From the NCBI RefSeq assembly GCF_007997015.1, contig NZ_VOSM01000009.1, forward strand, positions 1 through 64,000: a stretch of 64,000 bases of DNA. Direction: 5' to 3'. This document shows, in pieces, positions 38,172 through 46,091 of this stretch. Below the pieces are notes generated by a model, which saw only the letters and a list, made by a program, of their open reading frames with translations, was not told where the DNA came from and made no database searches. Position 1 is the stretch's first letter, and the number at the start of each line of letters is the position of its first letter. The position numbers and the translations under genes were made by a program. Source of the stretch: Lujinxingia vulgaris. GTDB taxonomy: Bacteria; Myxococcota_A; Bradymonadia; Bradymonadales; Bradymonadaceae.

Positions 38172-39568
38172 ATCAGGGCCGCTACCAACGGCGCCAGGTC
38201 ATCACCCAGGCCTGTGACCTCTTCGAGCGCTGGACCGGCTTTGCGCTGCGCGGCGCCGCGCCCACGCGCATCGCCGAGACCTTCGCGCGCCGCGCCGAAG
38301 CGCTCGGCTACGACGATCCCCTCACCTACGTCGAGGCCCTCCAGGACCTCTCCTCCACCGCCGCAGAGCCCCAGCGCCTGGTCAACCTGATCACCAACGG
38401 GCTCACCGCCTTCTGGCGCGATGAGCCTCAGCTCCTCGCGCTGCGCTCGATCCTGCGCAACCTCGGCGCCTCGGCCACCGCCGAGCGCCCTCTGCAGATC
38501 TGGTGCGCCGGCGTCTCCACCGGCGAAGAAGCCTACACCGTGGCGATGATCGCCAGCGAAGAGAACATCCCGGCCGACGTGTTGGGCACCGACGTCAACA
38601 CCGAGTTCTTAAGCGTGGCGCGCCGCGGCCACTACGGCACCTGGAGCCTGCGCCGCCTCGATGAGACGCGCCGCGACACCTTTCTGCGCCCGATCGACGA
38701 GCACACCTTTGCCATCGATCATCCCGATCTGGAGCGGGTGCGTTTTGATCATCATAACCTTTTGCACACTGCGCCGCGCTCGCGCCGCGCGGATATGCGC
38801 TGGGATGTGATCCTCTGCCGCAACGTCCTCATCTACTTCACCCCCCGGGCCTCCGCCACGGTGGTCGGGCATCTGGCCGATGCCCTGGCCTGCGACGGCT
38901 ACCTGATGCTCGGCTCCTCCGAGCAGATCCACGTGGAGCAGCTCAACACCGAGAGCCCGCGCCTGCGCGCCACCCGCCATGGCGAGGGCTTTTTGTACCG
39001 GCGCCACGAGACCAAACCCGGCCAGACCATTGAGCCCGGCGCCTGGACGTTCAGCGAGAGCGCCCTCGACGATCTTCTCGAGCCCCCCGCCCCCGAATAC
39101 AGCGGACTTGATGAGCCCACCAGCGAGGTCGGTCTTAACGACACCGTCGTCGATCTGCTGGAGACCGCCGGCGCCCATATGCGCCAGGGGGAACTTCGTC
39201 TGGCGATGGCCTGCCTGGAGGCCGCCACCAGCTACGATCCTTTTGTGGTGGAAGGCCACTGCCTGCTCGGGCAGGTGCTCGACCAGCTCGACGCCGGCCA
39301 CTCCGCGCTCAAAGCCTACCAGAAAGCCCTCTTTCTGGAGCCCTTTCACTGGGTGGCCGCCTGGGGCGCGGCCCGTATCTATGAGACTTTTGGCGAGCAC
39401 GACGCCGCCCGCCGTGCCTGGCGACAGACGCTCGAAGGGCTGGCTGCAAGCCCCGAGCCCCTGCGCCACTCCCGGGTCATCCCGCGCCTGATTGGCCCCC
39501 TGGAAGACGCCCGCCAGCAGGCCCACCAGGACGCCCACCGCGCCCTCTCGGTGGTAAGCGAGTTGTAA
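38168..39568 (+). CDS. cheR: CheR-type methyltransferase with C-terminal TPRs
   Basis: Transfers methyl groups from S-adenosylmethionine to receptor glutamates. Residues 20-275 are the CheR fold: NLITNGLTAFWRDE (the substrate loop), the SAM-binding IWCAGVSTGEEAYT, LGTDVNTEFLSVARRG and WDVILCRNVLIYF. After a linker, residues 325-440 form two or three TPR units (LAMACLEAATSYDPFVVEGH, ALKAYQKALFLEPFH). CheR-TPR proteins occur in myxobacteria and pseudomonads, in accessory pathways. The ATGA overlap with cheB implies coupled translation. Confidence 0.95.
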   Translation: MNQGRYQRRQVITQACDLFERWTGFALRGAAPTRIAETFARRAEALGYDDPLTYVEALQDLSSTAAEPQRLVNLITNGLTAFWRDEPQLLALRSILRNLGASATAERPLQIWCAGVSTGEEAYTVAMIASEENIPADVLGTDVNTEFLSVARRGHYGTWSLRRLDETRRDTFLRPIDEHTFAIDHPDLERVRFDHHNLLHTAPRSRRADMRWDVILCRNVLIYFTPRASATVVGHLADALACDGYLMLGSSEQIHVEQLNTESPRLRATRHGEGFLYRRHETKPGQTIEPGAWTFSESALDDLLEPPAPEYSGLDEPTSEVGLNDTVVDLLETAGAHMRQGELRLAMACLEAATSYDPFVVEGHCLLGQVLDQLDAGHSALKAYQKALFLEPFHWVAAWGAARIYETFGEHDAARRAWRQTLEGLAASPEPLRHSRVIPRLIGPLEDARQQAHQDAHRALSVVSEL

Positions 39569-39700
39569 CTTTTTTCCTCGCGGCCGGAATGAACCCGCCC
39601 CCTCCCCGGTTCCTTCTATACCTCGGCAACGAGGTCGGAGCTGGCGCCGCCTGTCCGCGATCTCAGGCGACGCTGCTCTAACGCATGGCACCTCCTTTCG
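39569..39700 (+). other. leader-like stretch before an orphan hairpin
   Basis: No open frame of note. This 130-bp stretch separates the cheR stop from the strong hairpin at 39701, farther than most terminators lie here. It could be the 3' end of the cheR message or a separate small RNA; no clear promoter is present inside it. Confidence 0.35.
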
Positions 39701-39741
39701 GCCAGAGCGCCCTGTCGGGATGACAGGGCGCTCTGGCTTTT
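39701..39741 (+). terminator. 16-bp perfect-stem terminator
   Basis: GCCAGAGCGCCCTGTC (39701-39716), a 5-nt loop and its exact complement (39722-39737) are followed by TTTTCTT. It ends the cheBR transcript or a small RNA upstream of it. Confidence 0.85.
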
Positions 39742-39777
39742 CTTGCGCCACCTTTTTTCGACCCGCCCCCCCGCCCT

Positions 39778-39806
39778 TTGACAAGCTCCCCGGCGAAAGG
39801 CAGAGA
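39778..39806 (+). promoter_or_regulatory. possible promoter of the helical-repeat gene
   Basis: A perfect TTGACA (39778-39783) followed after 17 bp by a poor -10, CAGAGA. The leader to the next gene would be about 55 nt. Confidence 0.3.
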
Positions 39807-39868
39807 AGGCCCTGGCGAGCGCCACGCTCGCGCCTAACTTCCCCCTCTTTCCACCCTGCGGAGGCACC

Positions 39869-41311
39869 ATGTCGGGAGCCCTGTCCACGATCGTCTCAAC
39901 GCTGCTCCAAGGCGAAACCCCGAAGCTCTCCTCCGAAGAGCTCACCACGCTTCTTGAGAGCCCTCAGGATGGCCCGGTGCTCGCCGCGCTGCTCCTCGCC
40001 CACACGCCACTTCGCGACGCCTGCGGCAAAGCCCTGCTCGCTCTCAAGGCCAATTCCCCCGACACTCCGGCGTGGATCTGGGCGCTGATCGCCTCCAATG
40101 AGCACGGCCCCCAGGAAGACGCCGTCGACGCCGCCCTCACCGACGAGGCCCAGGCCCCCACTGTGACCCGCGCGCTCTTTCTGGCCGGCGTCGACTGGTA
40201 CCACGAGGCCCTCGTCGAGCTCATCGATGAGAGCGACACCGGCCTGGCCGCAGCCTCCCTGCTGGCCGCCGTCGACCCCGAGGAGCTCCTCGAAGCCCTC
40301 GAAGAGCTCGCCAGCCCCGAGGAGCTCATCACCGTGGCCCGCGCCTCGGCGCTGGCCCACGCTCCAGAACTTTTTGATGCGATCACCGAGTGGCGCCAGG
40401 AACTTCACGATGAGCTCAGCCTGGAGCAACGCGCCGCCATCGACGGCGCGCTCGCTTCGCTCGCGCCTCATCGCTTCGCTCGCCAGCTGATGCTCGGCGA
40501 GCTGGAGCGCACCTGGCTGGGCGACGACCGCGCCGTGGCCGACTTCTTGAGCTGCTACGGCCTGACCTCCTGGGTCCACACCCTGGCGGTGATGCGCACG
40601 GTGCGCGATCGCGACGGCTTCGATATGGCCGCCGCCCTGGCCACCAGCGCCGCGCTCCTGGCCTGGGAGAGCGAAGAGCTCGAAGACGAAGAGCTCCTCC
40701 TCGACGCCTCCACCCTCATCGACCGCTACCCCGCCGAGCTCGCCTTCCAGCTCGCGCTGGGCGAAGACGACAACCTCCCCGAGCTCCTCGTCGAAGTCGG
40801 CCAGCACGAGGCCCTCCTCGACCGTGGCCTTGCCTCCCCCGGCATCAGCGGACTTCCGCTGAGCGTCGCCGTCGACGACAGGTTGAGCCCCGAGCACATC
40901 GCCCGCGGCCTGGAGCGCTTCGCCACCGACCGCGCCGCCTCCATCGAAGAGCGCGTGGCCCTGGTGCACACCCTGGTGGAGATCCGCCACGCTGTGGAAC
41001 TCGGCGATCTCGACCGACAGAGCGCCGGCGAGCTCATCGCCCCCTTCGCTTCCCACCCCGACGACGCGGTGCGCCAGCTCATCGCCAGCTTCGACGAACC
41101 GGACGCCTTCGCCGCTGCCAACGACTGGGGCTGCCGCGGGCTCGCCCACCTGCTTCAACAGTTCGCTCCCGGCGACGATGAGGCCCACCTCAACGCGCTG
41201 GCGCACGCCTGGTTCACCGGCCCCATCGCCCGCGCCACCATCGCGCGCGACGCCTTCATCTCCGCCCTCTTCAACGCCACCGGCATCGCCCACCCCGACG
41301 CCGAAATCTGA
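39869..41311 (+). CDS. helical-repeat (HEAT-like) protein
   Basis: A 480-residue, strongly acidic, all-helical protein with no signal peptide or membrane segment. Repeated pairs such as AAASLLAAVDPEELLEALEEL, LDASTLIDRYPAELAFQL and ELIAPFASHPDDAVRQLIASF resemble HEAT or Armadillo repeats, which bind partner proteins. GGAGG stands 4 nt before the ATG. It is a single gene with its own terminator. No family with a known role is recognised. Confidence 0.75.
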   Translation: MSGALSTIVSTLLQGETPKLSSEELTTLLESPQDGPVLAALLLAHTPLRDACGKALLALKANSPDTPAWIWALIASNEHGPQEDAVDAALTDEAQAPTVTRALFLAGVDWYHEALVELIDESDTGLAAASLLAAVDPEELLEALEELASPEELITVARASALAHAPELFDAITEWRQELHDELSLEQRAAIDGALASLAPHRFARQLMLGELERTWLGDDRAVADFLSCYGLTSWVHTLAVMRTVRDRDGFDMAAALATSAALLAWESEELEDEELLLDASTLIDRYPAELAFQLALGEDDNLPELLVEVGQHEALLDRGLASPGISGLPLSVAVDDRLSPEHIARGLERFATDRAASIEERVALVHTLVEIRHAVELGDLDRQSAGELIAPFASHPDDAVRQLIASFDEPDAFAAANDWGCRGLAHLLQQFAPGDDEAHLNALAHAWFTGPIARATIARDAFISALFNATGIAHPDAEI

Positions 41312-41343
41312 GGCGACGGACATCACGCACATCCGCAGGACAC

Positions 41344-41377
41344 AAAAAAGCGGCCCCGAAATCGGGGCCGCTTTTTT
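41344..41377. terminator. bidirectional terminator
   Basis: AAAAAAGCGGCCCCGA, a 3-nt loop and TCGGGGCCGCTTTTTT between the convergent helical-repeat and VWA lipoprotein genes. Confidence 0.92.
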
Positions 41378-41408
41378 GCTTCTTCAACAGATCCTCAACG
41401 CATCACAA

Positions 41409-43451
41409 TCACTGCGCGCCGGCGCTCCCGGGCTTGGTGTTCACCTGGAAGTGACGGTAGGAGACCGACACGTAATTGATCGGCGCATCCTCCGGATCAT
41501 CATCGCTGGGGCGGAAGTCCCCGAAGAACGCGATGGAGTTGGTCGACGCAAAATAATCAAAACCGTTGACCCGGCTGCGCGGCACCCACTGCCCGTCCTT
41601 AAAGACGCGCAACGAGCTGGAGAGCGGCACATCCGACAACACGTAGTTCGCCGCCCGACCGGTCGCCGCGATAATGATGTCGTTGATCGACTCCTCGATG
41701 TTCGGTGAGTCGAGTGAGTAGTAGTTGCCGCCGGTGGCCGTCGCGACCTGACGGTAGGCCTCACCATCATTGGTGACGATCGAGAAGATCGTGGTCCGCC
41801 CGGTGAAGTAGCCGATGAAGTCACTCATCAGCGCCTGCCCCTGCGGCGAGCTCAGCGAAGTGCCCTGGAAGGTCTGAGCCTCCTCATCGCTCATCATCAC
41901 TGTGACCACCTCGGCGTTGGGGCGAATACGCTCCTCGGCCGGCGCCAGGTTGGTGCTCATGTACTCCAGCGCGCTGCGTGCGTTCTGAATCCCGTACTCC
42001 GAGCCGCCCGAGCTTCCGGAGCAGCCCTGACAGTCCACAACCCACTCCTCAATCTCATTGAGGAAGCTGGCCTGATCGCGGTGCCAGGCCGGCGGGCTGC
42101 GCAGCTTGCCCTCGCCACCATCCCACATGTTGGTCACACCCAGGCGATAATCGAGCGGCGTATTGCGCAGCTCCGCAAAGAACCCTTCGGCCACATCGCG
42201 CACCCGATCGAAGTCATCCGTCATGGAGCCCGACTGGTCGAGCACCCACAGAAACTCCACCTGCGGAATCTCATCGGCCGGCGGAAAACGCGTGCAGCGC
42301 AGCACGTCGTTGGCCGTCGCAGTGGCCAGCGCGGTGGTGTTGGTCAAGTCGTCCATGCGGAACTTCGTCTTATCCTGAAGCTCGTACTTCTCGGCCGGCG
42401 CCAGCGCCACAAGCGTAATCAGCTGGCCATCGCGAAGCACCGTCGTCAGGTAGACACGGTAGTCGGTGTAGGTATTACCGCTGGTCGCCGGAAGCCCGCT
42501 GATGTCCGCGCTACCAAAGGGCGCGGTGGCCACCAGCAACGCGTCACGCATCGCGCGCGCCGAGCGCAGCTGCGGCGAACGGATCAGGTAACGGCTCACC
42601 GCCGCGGTATTATAATCGTGGGTGTTGAACTCCCCGCCGATGACCTCCTGGACGAGGTTGCCCACGCCGCTCAAGAGCTGTCGCTTGGCCTGCACTGCCT
42701 GCACCGCCGAGCTGACGCCGTCGGGGGCCTGCGCCAGCACAAAACCGGCGATCTCATTGGCCGGGTCATCGTAGACCGCCGCGGCGTGACGGTTCTCCAC
42801 GCTGGCGCCTTCGATCGTCAGGTTGGTGTAGTTCGAATAGGCCGGCGGAAGACCCAGCCCCCAGTTCCCTACCCCGTTTACAAAGAACTCCGTCGGCTCA
42901 CTGGCCGGCTCATCACACGCGCTCACCGCCCAGAGGTCGCCGTCGGAGCAGGCCGTCGGATCGGGGTAATACTGCGCCGGGAAGGTGCAGGCGTTGAGCG
43001 GGTCGAGCTCCAGCAGCTCCTCCTCCTCATCGCTCACCCCGTCGCCGTCGCTGTCCGCCGAACAGGGATCGGTGCCCAGTTGCAGCTCCTCCAGGTCGCT
43101 GAGCGTGTCGCCGTCACTGTCGTGATCGAACTCATCGGTGCACAGCTCGCGCTCCTCACAGTCGGAGAGCCCGTCCTGATCGGCATCGCGCTCCCAGCCC
43201 TCGCCCTGCGGGTCGCAATAACCGATCTCCTCAGCATCCGGCTCCACGTCGGGCTCAACATCCGGCGCGTCGACGTCGGGCTCAACATCCGGCACGTCGG
43301 CATCGGTATCGCCAGCATCACCGACGTCCGGCAGCTCCACATCGGTATCGGGCAGCTGCCCCTCACCATCGGGATCGGAGCAGGCCGGCGAGAGCGCCAT
43401 GAGCGCCAGCGCAAACGTGAGATGCGTCAATCGCTTCGGGATCGTGATCAT
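41409..43451 (-). CDS. VWA lipoprotein with thrombospondin type 3-like repeats
   Basis: A 680-residue predicted surface lipoprotein. The signal segment ends in LSPAC. An Asp/Pro/Val-rich stretch of DVPDVEPDVDAPDVEPD repeats follows, then calcium-binding EF-like loops (DADQDGLSDCEE, DHDSDGDTLSDLEE, DSDGDGVSDEEE) of the TSP3 type. A von Willebrand A domain from about residue 400 has the intact metal site DQSGSM and the later VTVMMSDEEAQ strand. GGAAG precedes the ATG by 4 nt. VWA plus TSP3 domains suggest calcium-stabilised adhesion or display; the partner is unknown. This is the better preserved of two such lipoproteins in the window. Confidence 0.85.
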   Translation of the reverse strand: MITIPKRLTHLTFALALMALSPACSDPDGEGQLPDTDVELPDVGDAGDTDADVPDVEPDVDAPDVEPDVEPDAEEIGYCDPQGEGWERDADQDGLSDCEERELCTDEFDHDSDGDTLSDLEELQLGTDPCSADSDGDGVSDEEEELLELDPLNACTFPAQYYPDPTACSDGDLWAVSACDEPASEPTEFFVNGVGNWGLGLPPAYSNYTNLTIEGASVENRHAAAVYDDPANEIAGFVLAQAPDGVSSAVQAVQAKRQLLSGVGNLVQEVIGGEFNTHDYNTAAVSRYLIRSPQLRSARAMRDALLVATAPFGSADISGLPATSGNTYTDYRVYLTTVLRDGQLITLVALAPAEKYELQDKTKFRMDDLTNTTALATATANDVLRCTRFPPADEIPQVEFLWVLDQSGSMTDDFDRVRDVAEGFFAELRNTPLDYRLGVTNMWDGGEGKLRSPPAWHRDQASFLNEIEEWVVDCQGCSGSSGGSEYGIQNARSALEYMSTNLAPAEERIRPNAEVVTVMMSDEEAQTFQGTSLSSPQGQALMSDFIGYFTGRTTIFSIVTNDGEAYRQVATATGGNYYSLDSPNIEESINDIIIAATGRAANYVLSDVPLSSSLRVFKDGQWVPRSRVNGFDYFASTNSIAFFGDFRPSDDDPEDAPINYVSVSYRHFQVNTKPGSAGAQ

Positions 43452-43534
43452 AGAACTTCCGCGTGCTGGAGGGCTGCGAAGAGGAGTGCAGCAGGAGGGA
43501 AAATGCAGGTGGGAGCCCGTTACAGGCCAGAAGA

Positions 43535-43563
43535 GTGCTACCAGAAACCCTCAATCTTTTCAA
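43535..43563 (-). promoter_or_regulatory. possible promoter of the VWA-TSP3 gene
   Basis: On the minus strand: TTGAAA (43563-43558), 17 bp, TAGCAC (43540-43535). The leader would be about 80 nt. The -10 is weak. Confidence 0.3.
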
Positions 43564-43629
43564 AAGGATCGAGTGGACCGGTAGCGCCGCATCGGGTGCG
43601 GACTTAAACAAGCATAGCGCGAGGTGAAC

Positions 43630-44046
43630 TCAGAGGGGAAAGCTCACCGAGGGTTGGGGCTTGAACTCCGCGCGCGCCGGCGCTTCGATCGGACTCAGCC
43701 GCACCACAACATCGGAGGGATAGCGACCAAAAAAGACCAGCGGCCACATGATGCCCGCGGTGCACACGCACGTCACCCAGCTCTTGGAGCTGGCCGTGGC
43801 CTCAAGCTCTACCACTCTCGGGTGATACCCTTCCATCGAGAGCTGATAGGTGCGGGAGCTGAACACCCAGGGCAGGTCGCGAATCTGCACCGGGGTCTGC
43901 CCGGCGTAGCGCTCGCCATCAAGGATCAGCGTCGCCCCGGCCGGTTGTGATTCCACCAGCGTCGTCGACGCGCACGCGCTGCTCATCATCAGCACCAGCG
44001 CCAGCAAACCTGTCTGTAGCACACGCTTCAGCACGCTAACCCTCAT
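43630..44046 (-). CDS. PEGA-domain lipoprotein
   Basis: A 138-residue lipoprotein: signal (VLKRVLQTGLLALVLMMSSAC) with the acylated Cys25, then a PEGA domain (VESQPAGATLILDGERYAG, TPVQIRDLPWVFSSRTYQL, GYHPRVVELEA). A hydrophobic patch (TCVCTAGIMWPLVFFGRYP) near the end is typical of small PEGA lipoproteins. ATG 44046 is chosen; an upstream open stretch to 44184 has no signal peptide. Likely periplasmic or surface, possibly binding wall or S-layer material. Function unproven. Confidence 0.8.
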   Translation of the reverse strand: MRVSVLKRVLQTGLLALVLMMSSACASTTLVESQPAGATLILDGERYAGQTPVQIRDLPWVFSSRTYQLSMEGYHPRVVELEATASSKSWVTCVCTAGIMWPLVFFGRYPSDVVVRLSPIEAPARAEFKPQPSVSFPL

Positions 44047-44185
44047 CGCATTCGCATCATCCGGGACAACCAATCGAAGGCTCGCCCACAACCGGCGCGC
44101 ATCGTGGCATGATTCGCCCCGGGCTTCAACTTCCGCCCCGCTCCCCCCGGGGCAATCGCAAAGTCGGTCCCCACCACCCGCCACC

Positions 44186-44246
44186 GTAGGGGGACCCCTT
44201 GTGGGTCCCCGCCTTGGGAGTTCCGGAGGGGCACAAGCCCCCTCCC
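44186..44246. repeat. pair of GC hairpins, REP-like element
   Basis: Two adjacent hairpins: GGGGACCC-CTTGT-GGGTCCCC (44190-44210) and GGGGC-ACAA-GCCCC (44228-44241) extended by GGA and TCC. The first reads on the minus strand as GGGGACCCACAAGGGGTCCC, then CTACGG. This looks like the palindromic intergenic repeats (REP-type) seen in many genomes. It sits 200 bp upstream of the dksA-like gene. Confidence 0.5.
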
Positions 44247-44437
44247 CACAAATTGGGTGAGTTCTCCATAAAAAGCCTTATAAAACTTTGCGATTGCCCT
44301 GCCCGCTCCCCCACCCGCCTCTGGGATCCGGAGCACCTTTGAAGTACGCTGCCGGCGTCTGCTGCCTATATTCGGCCTGAGCTGGACGGCCAGCGCCGAA
44401 GGCGCGCCGCCCCAACGACGTAACGACGAGGTCACCC
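44247..44437 (+). other. upstream region of the dksA-like gene
   Basis: An AT-rich patch (44260-44290) with TATAAA stands out as the likely promoter area, although no -35 at good spacing fits. No gene is seen. GAGG lies 7 nt before the ATG. Confidence 0.35.
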
Positions 44438-44848
44438 ATGAGCCAGAACGACGACTACTCCGAAGAGTTCCTCGAAGAGATGCGCCTTGCGCTGGAGGCC
44501 CAACGCCAGGAGCTGGTGCGCAGCAACAACCTCACCCGCAACGAGCTGCGCGACAACGACCGTGAGCCCCGCGACTCCATCGACGAGTCCACCGACGAGC
44601 AGGGCAACGCCACCGAACTTCGCCTCCAGGACCGCGAGCGCAACCTCCTCAACAAGGTCAACGACGCCATCTTCCGTCTGGACACCGGCGAATACGGCTA
44701 CTGCGACGAATGCGGCGACCCCATCGGAAAGGCGCGCCTGCGCGCCCGCCCCATGGCCGAGCTCTGCATCGAGTGCAAAGAAGACCAGGAGCGCGAAGAG
44801 CGCCGCCAGCACGCCGTGCGCCCGGGCATGTTCTCGGCACTGGAGTAA
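44438..44848 (+). CDS. DksA/TraR-family zinc-finger protein
   Basis: A 136-residue RNA-polymerase-binding regulator of the DksA family. A coiled-coil half (EEMRLALEAQRQELVRSNNL) carries the acidic tip, followed by the zinc finger Cys-x2-Cys-x17-Cys-x2-Cys (YGYCDECGDPIG, then CIECKEDQERE). DksA works with ppGpp in the secondary channel of RNA polymerase to adjust rRNA and amino-acid gene transcription. The Asp-x2-Asp tip pattern is less clear than in E. coli DksA, so a paralogous DksA is possible. Own terminator downstream. Confidence 0.92.
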   Translation: MSQNDDYSEEFLEEMRLALEAQRQELVRSNNLTRNELRDNDREPRDSIDESTDEQGNATELRLQDRERNLLNKVNDAIFRLDTGEYGYCDECGDPIGKARLRARPMAELCIECKEDQEREERRQHAVRPGMFSALE

Positions 44849-44874
44849 GGTTTAAGCGCGACACCCCGCACAGC

Positions 44875-44912
44875 AAAAAGCCACCATCCGCCCGGCGGAT
44901 GGTGGCTTTTTT
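44875..44912. terminator. bidirectional terminator
   Basis: AAAAAGCCACCATCCGC, a 3-nt loop and GCGGATGGTGGCTTTTTT between the dksA-like gene and the convergent acetyltransferase gene. Confidence 0.93.
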
Positions 44913-44946
44913 CATGACCCCTCGAACCTGTTGCTTGCTTCTTTGC

Positions 44947-45747
44947 TCAGGCCCGCGCGCGCTCGGCGGCCTTCGACCACCGCCCCTCATAGAAGCGGTT
45001 GTTGGCCCGAAACCCGAAGTTCTCATACATGCGAATCGCCGGGGCGTTCTCCACCTGCACGTTAAGCGCCACCAGCGAGACGCGCTCAAAGAGCTCTTCG
45101 AGAAGTCGCGCGGTACACGCCGTCGCCAGACCCTGGCCCCGCCGCTCGGAGTGGGTCACCAGGTTGCCGATCACCGCGATATCATGCGTCTCACTGACCA
45201 CATGCACCCCGGCAATGCTCACCAGATCGCCCTCCTCATCGCGAATCCCGAAGTAAAGCCCCGTCTCCAGCTGGTAGGGCTCAAAGAAGTTGTCGGGATA
45301 ATGCTCATAGAGCGCCATGATCTGGGCGGTGTCGCGATGGCCCAGACGCTCCACGCGCTCATCGCGCACCCCCGGCTCAAAATGCTCCCGCTCAAGCCCC
45401 ATGCGGATCATCGCCTCGGCCTGCCCCACCTCAAAGGTCGAGGTCAGATCGGCCATCTGCGTCTCCAGCACATGGAAATGAAAACGCTCCGGCACCACCT
45501 CGTAGCAGGCCTGCAGAAAGTCGGGCAGATCCTCGCCACGCCCGCTGGTAAAGACCACCGGCAGGCTCAGGCCCCGGTAAACCAGCATCAGGTTGGCGAT
45601 CTTGCCCTGCTCATCGCGTGAGCCGTACCAGCGGCAGAACTGGAAATAAGAGGGATCGAGGTTGCCGAGCAAATAAGCGTTGGCCAGTCGATCCTGCACC
45701 AAAAACTCTCGCAGCTCTTCGCGCTCGGTAAGCTCTTCGACAGCCAT
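44947..45747 (-). CDS. GNAT family N-acetyltransferase
   Basis: A 266-residue cytoplasmic enzyme that uses acetyl-CoA. The C-terminal half is a GNAT fold with the acetyl-CoA loop in NLVTHSERRGQGLATACTA and the closing ENAPAIRMYENFGFRANNRFY. The N-terminal half (LREFLVQDRLANAYLLGNLD) is an extra domain as in the DUF/FeeM-like and GNAT_acetyltran groups. The start at 45747 has GGAG 7 nt upstream; a longer frame to 45780 has no site. The substrate is unknown. Confidence 0.88.
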   Translation of the reverse strand: MAVEELTEREELREFLVQDRLANAYLLGNLDPSYFQFCRWYGSRDEQGKIANLMLVYRGLSLPVVFTSGRGEDLPDFLQACYEVVPERFHFHVLETQMADLTSTFEVGQAEAMIRMGLEREHFEPGVRDERVERLGHRDTAQIMALYEHYPDNFFEPYQLETGLYFGIRDEEGDLVSIAGVHVVSETHDIAVIGNLVTHSERRGQGLATACTARLLEELFERVSLVALNVQVENAPAIRMYENFGFRANNRFYEGRWSKAAERARA

Positions 45748-46091
45748 GGGGGCACTCCGGTTGCACGCCCGCCCCGCCACACTCCAGCAGGGAGCGAAAC
45801 GGGGGTGTAGGCGAAAAAAATCGCGGCGCGTGGCGCCTCAGTGGCGGCGGCCGCGTCCGTGGTCGTCACCGCGCCGGCTGCCGGGCAGGCGGGCGATTGT
45901 CGACAACCAGACTCAAGTTTACGTGGGGCGCCCGAAGACGACAACTCGCCTCGGGCGCTGCTGTGGGGGCGTTTCCCCCGGGTAAACATAAGCGCCGCGG
46001 CGTTGCATTCCCGCGCGCCTTGCCAATCCTCAGGCCACAGGTCATAACACCAACGGAACAAATTTGCAGCCCCGAAGTTCTTTTGCATGTG
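45748..46091. other. divergent intergenic region
   Basis: Lies between the acetyltransferase and UvrD genes. It is GC-rich with one AAAAAAA run (45811-45820). The frame feeding into the helicase is open here but has no helicase similarity and no ribosome-binding site. No gene or strong promoter is seen. Confidence 0.4.

Noticed and set aside
42081-43607. 508-residue plus-strand frame
   Set aside because: Antisense to the VWA-TSP3 lipoprotein; no family match in sight.
44126-44314. 62-residue minus-strand frame upstream of the dksA-like gene
   Set aside because: It runs through the two palindromic hairpins; peptides like this are a known false gene product of REP-type repeats.
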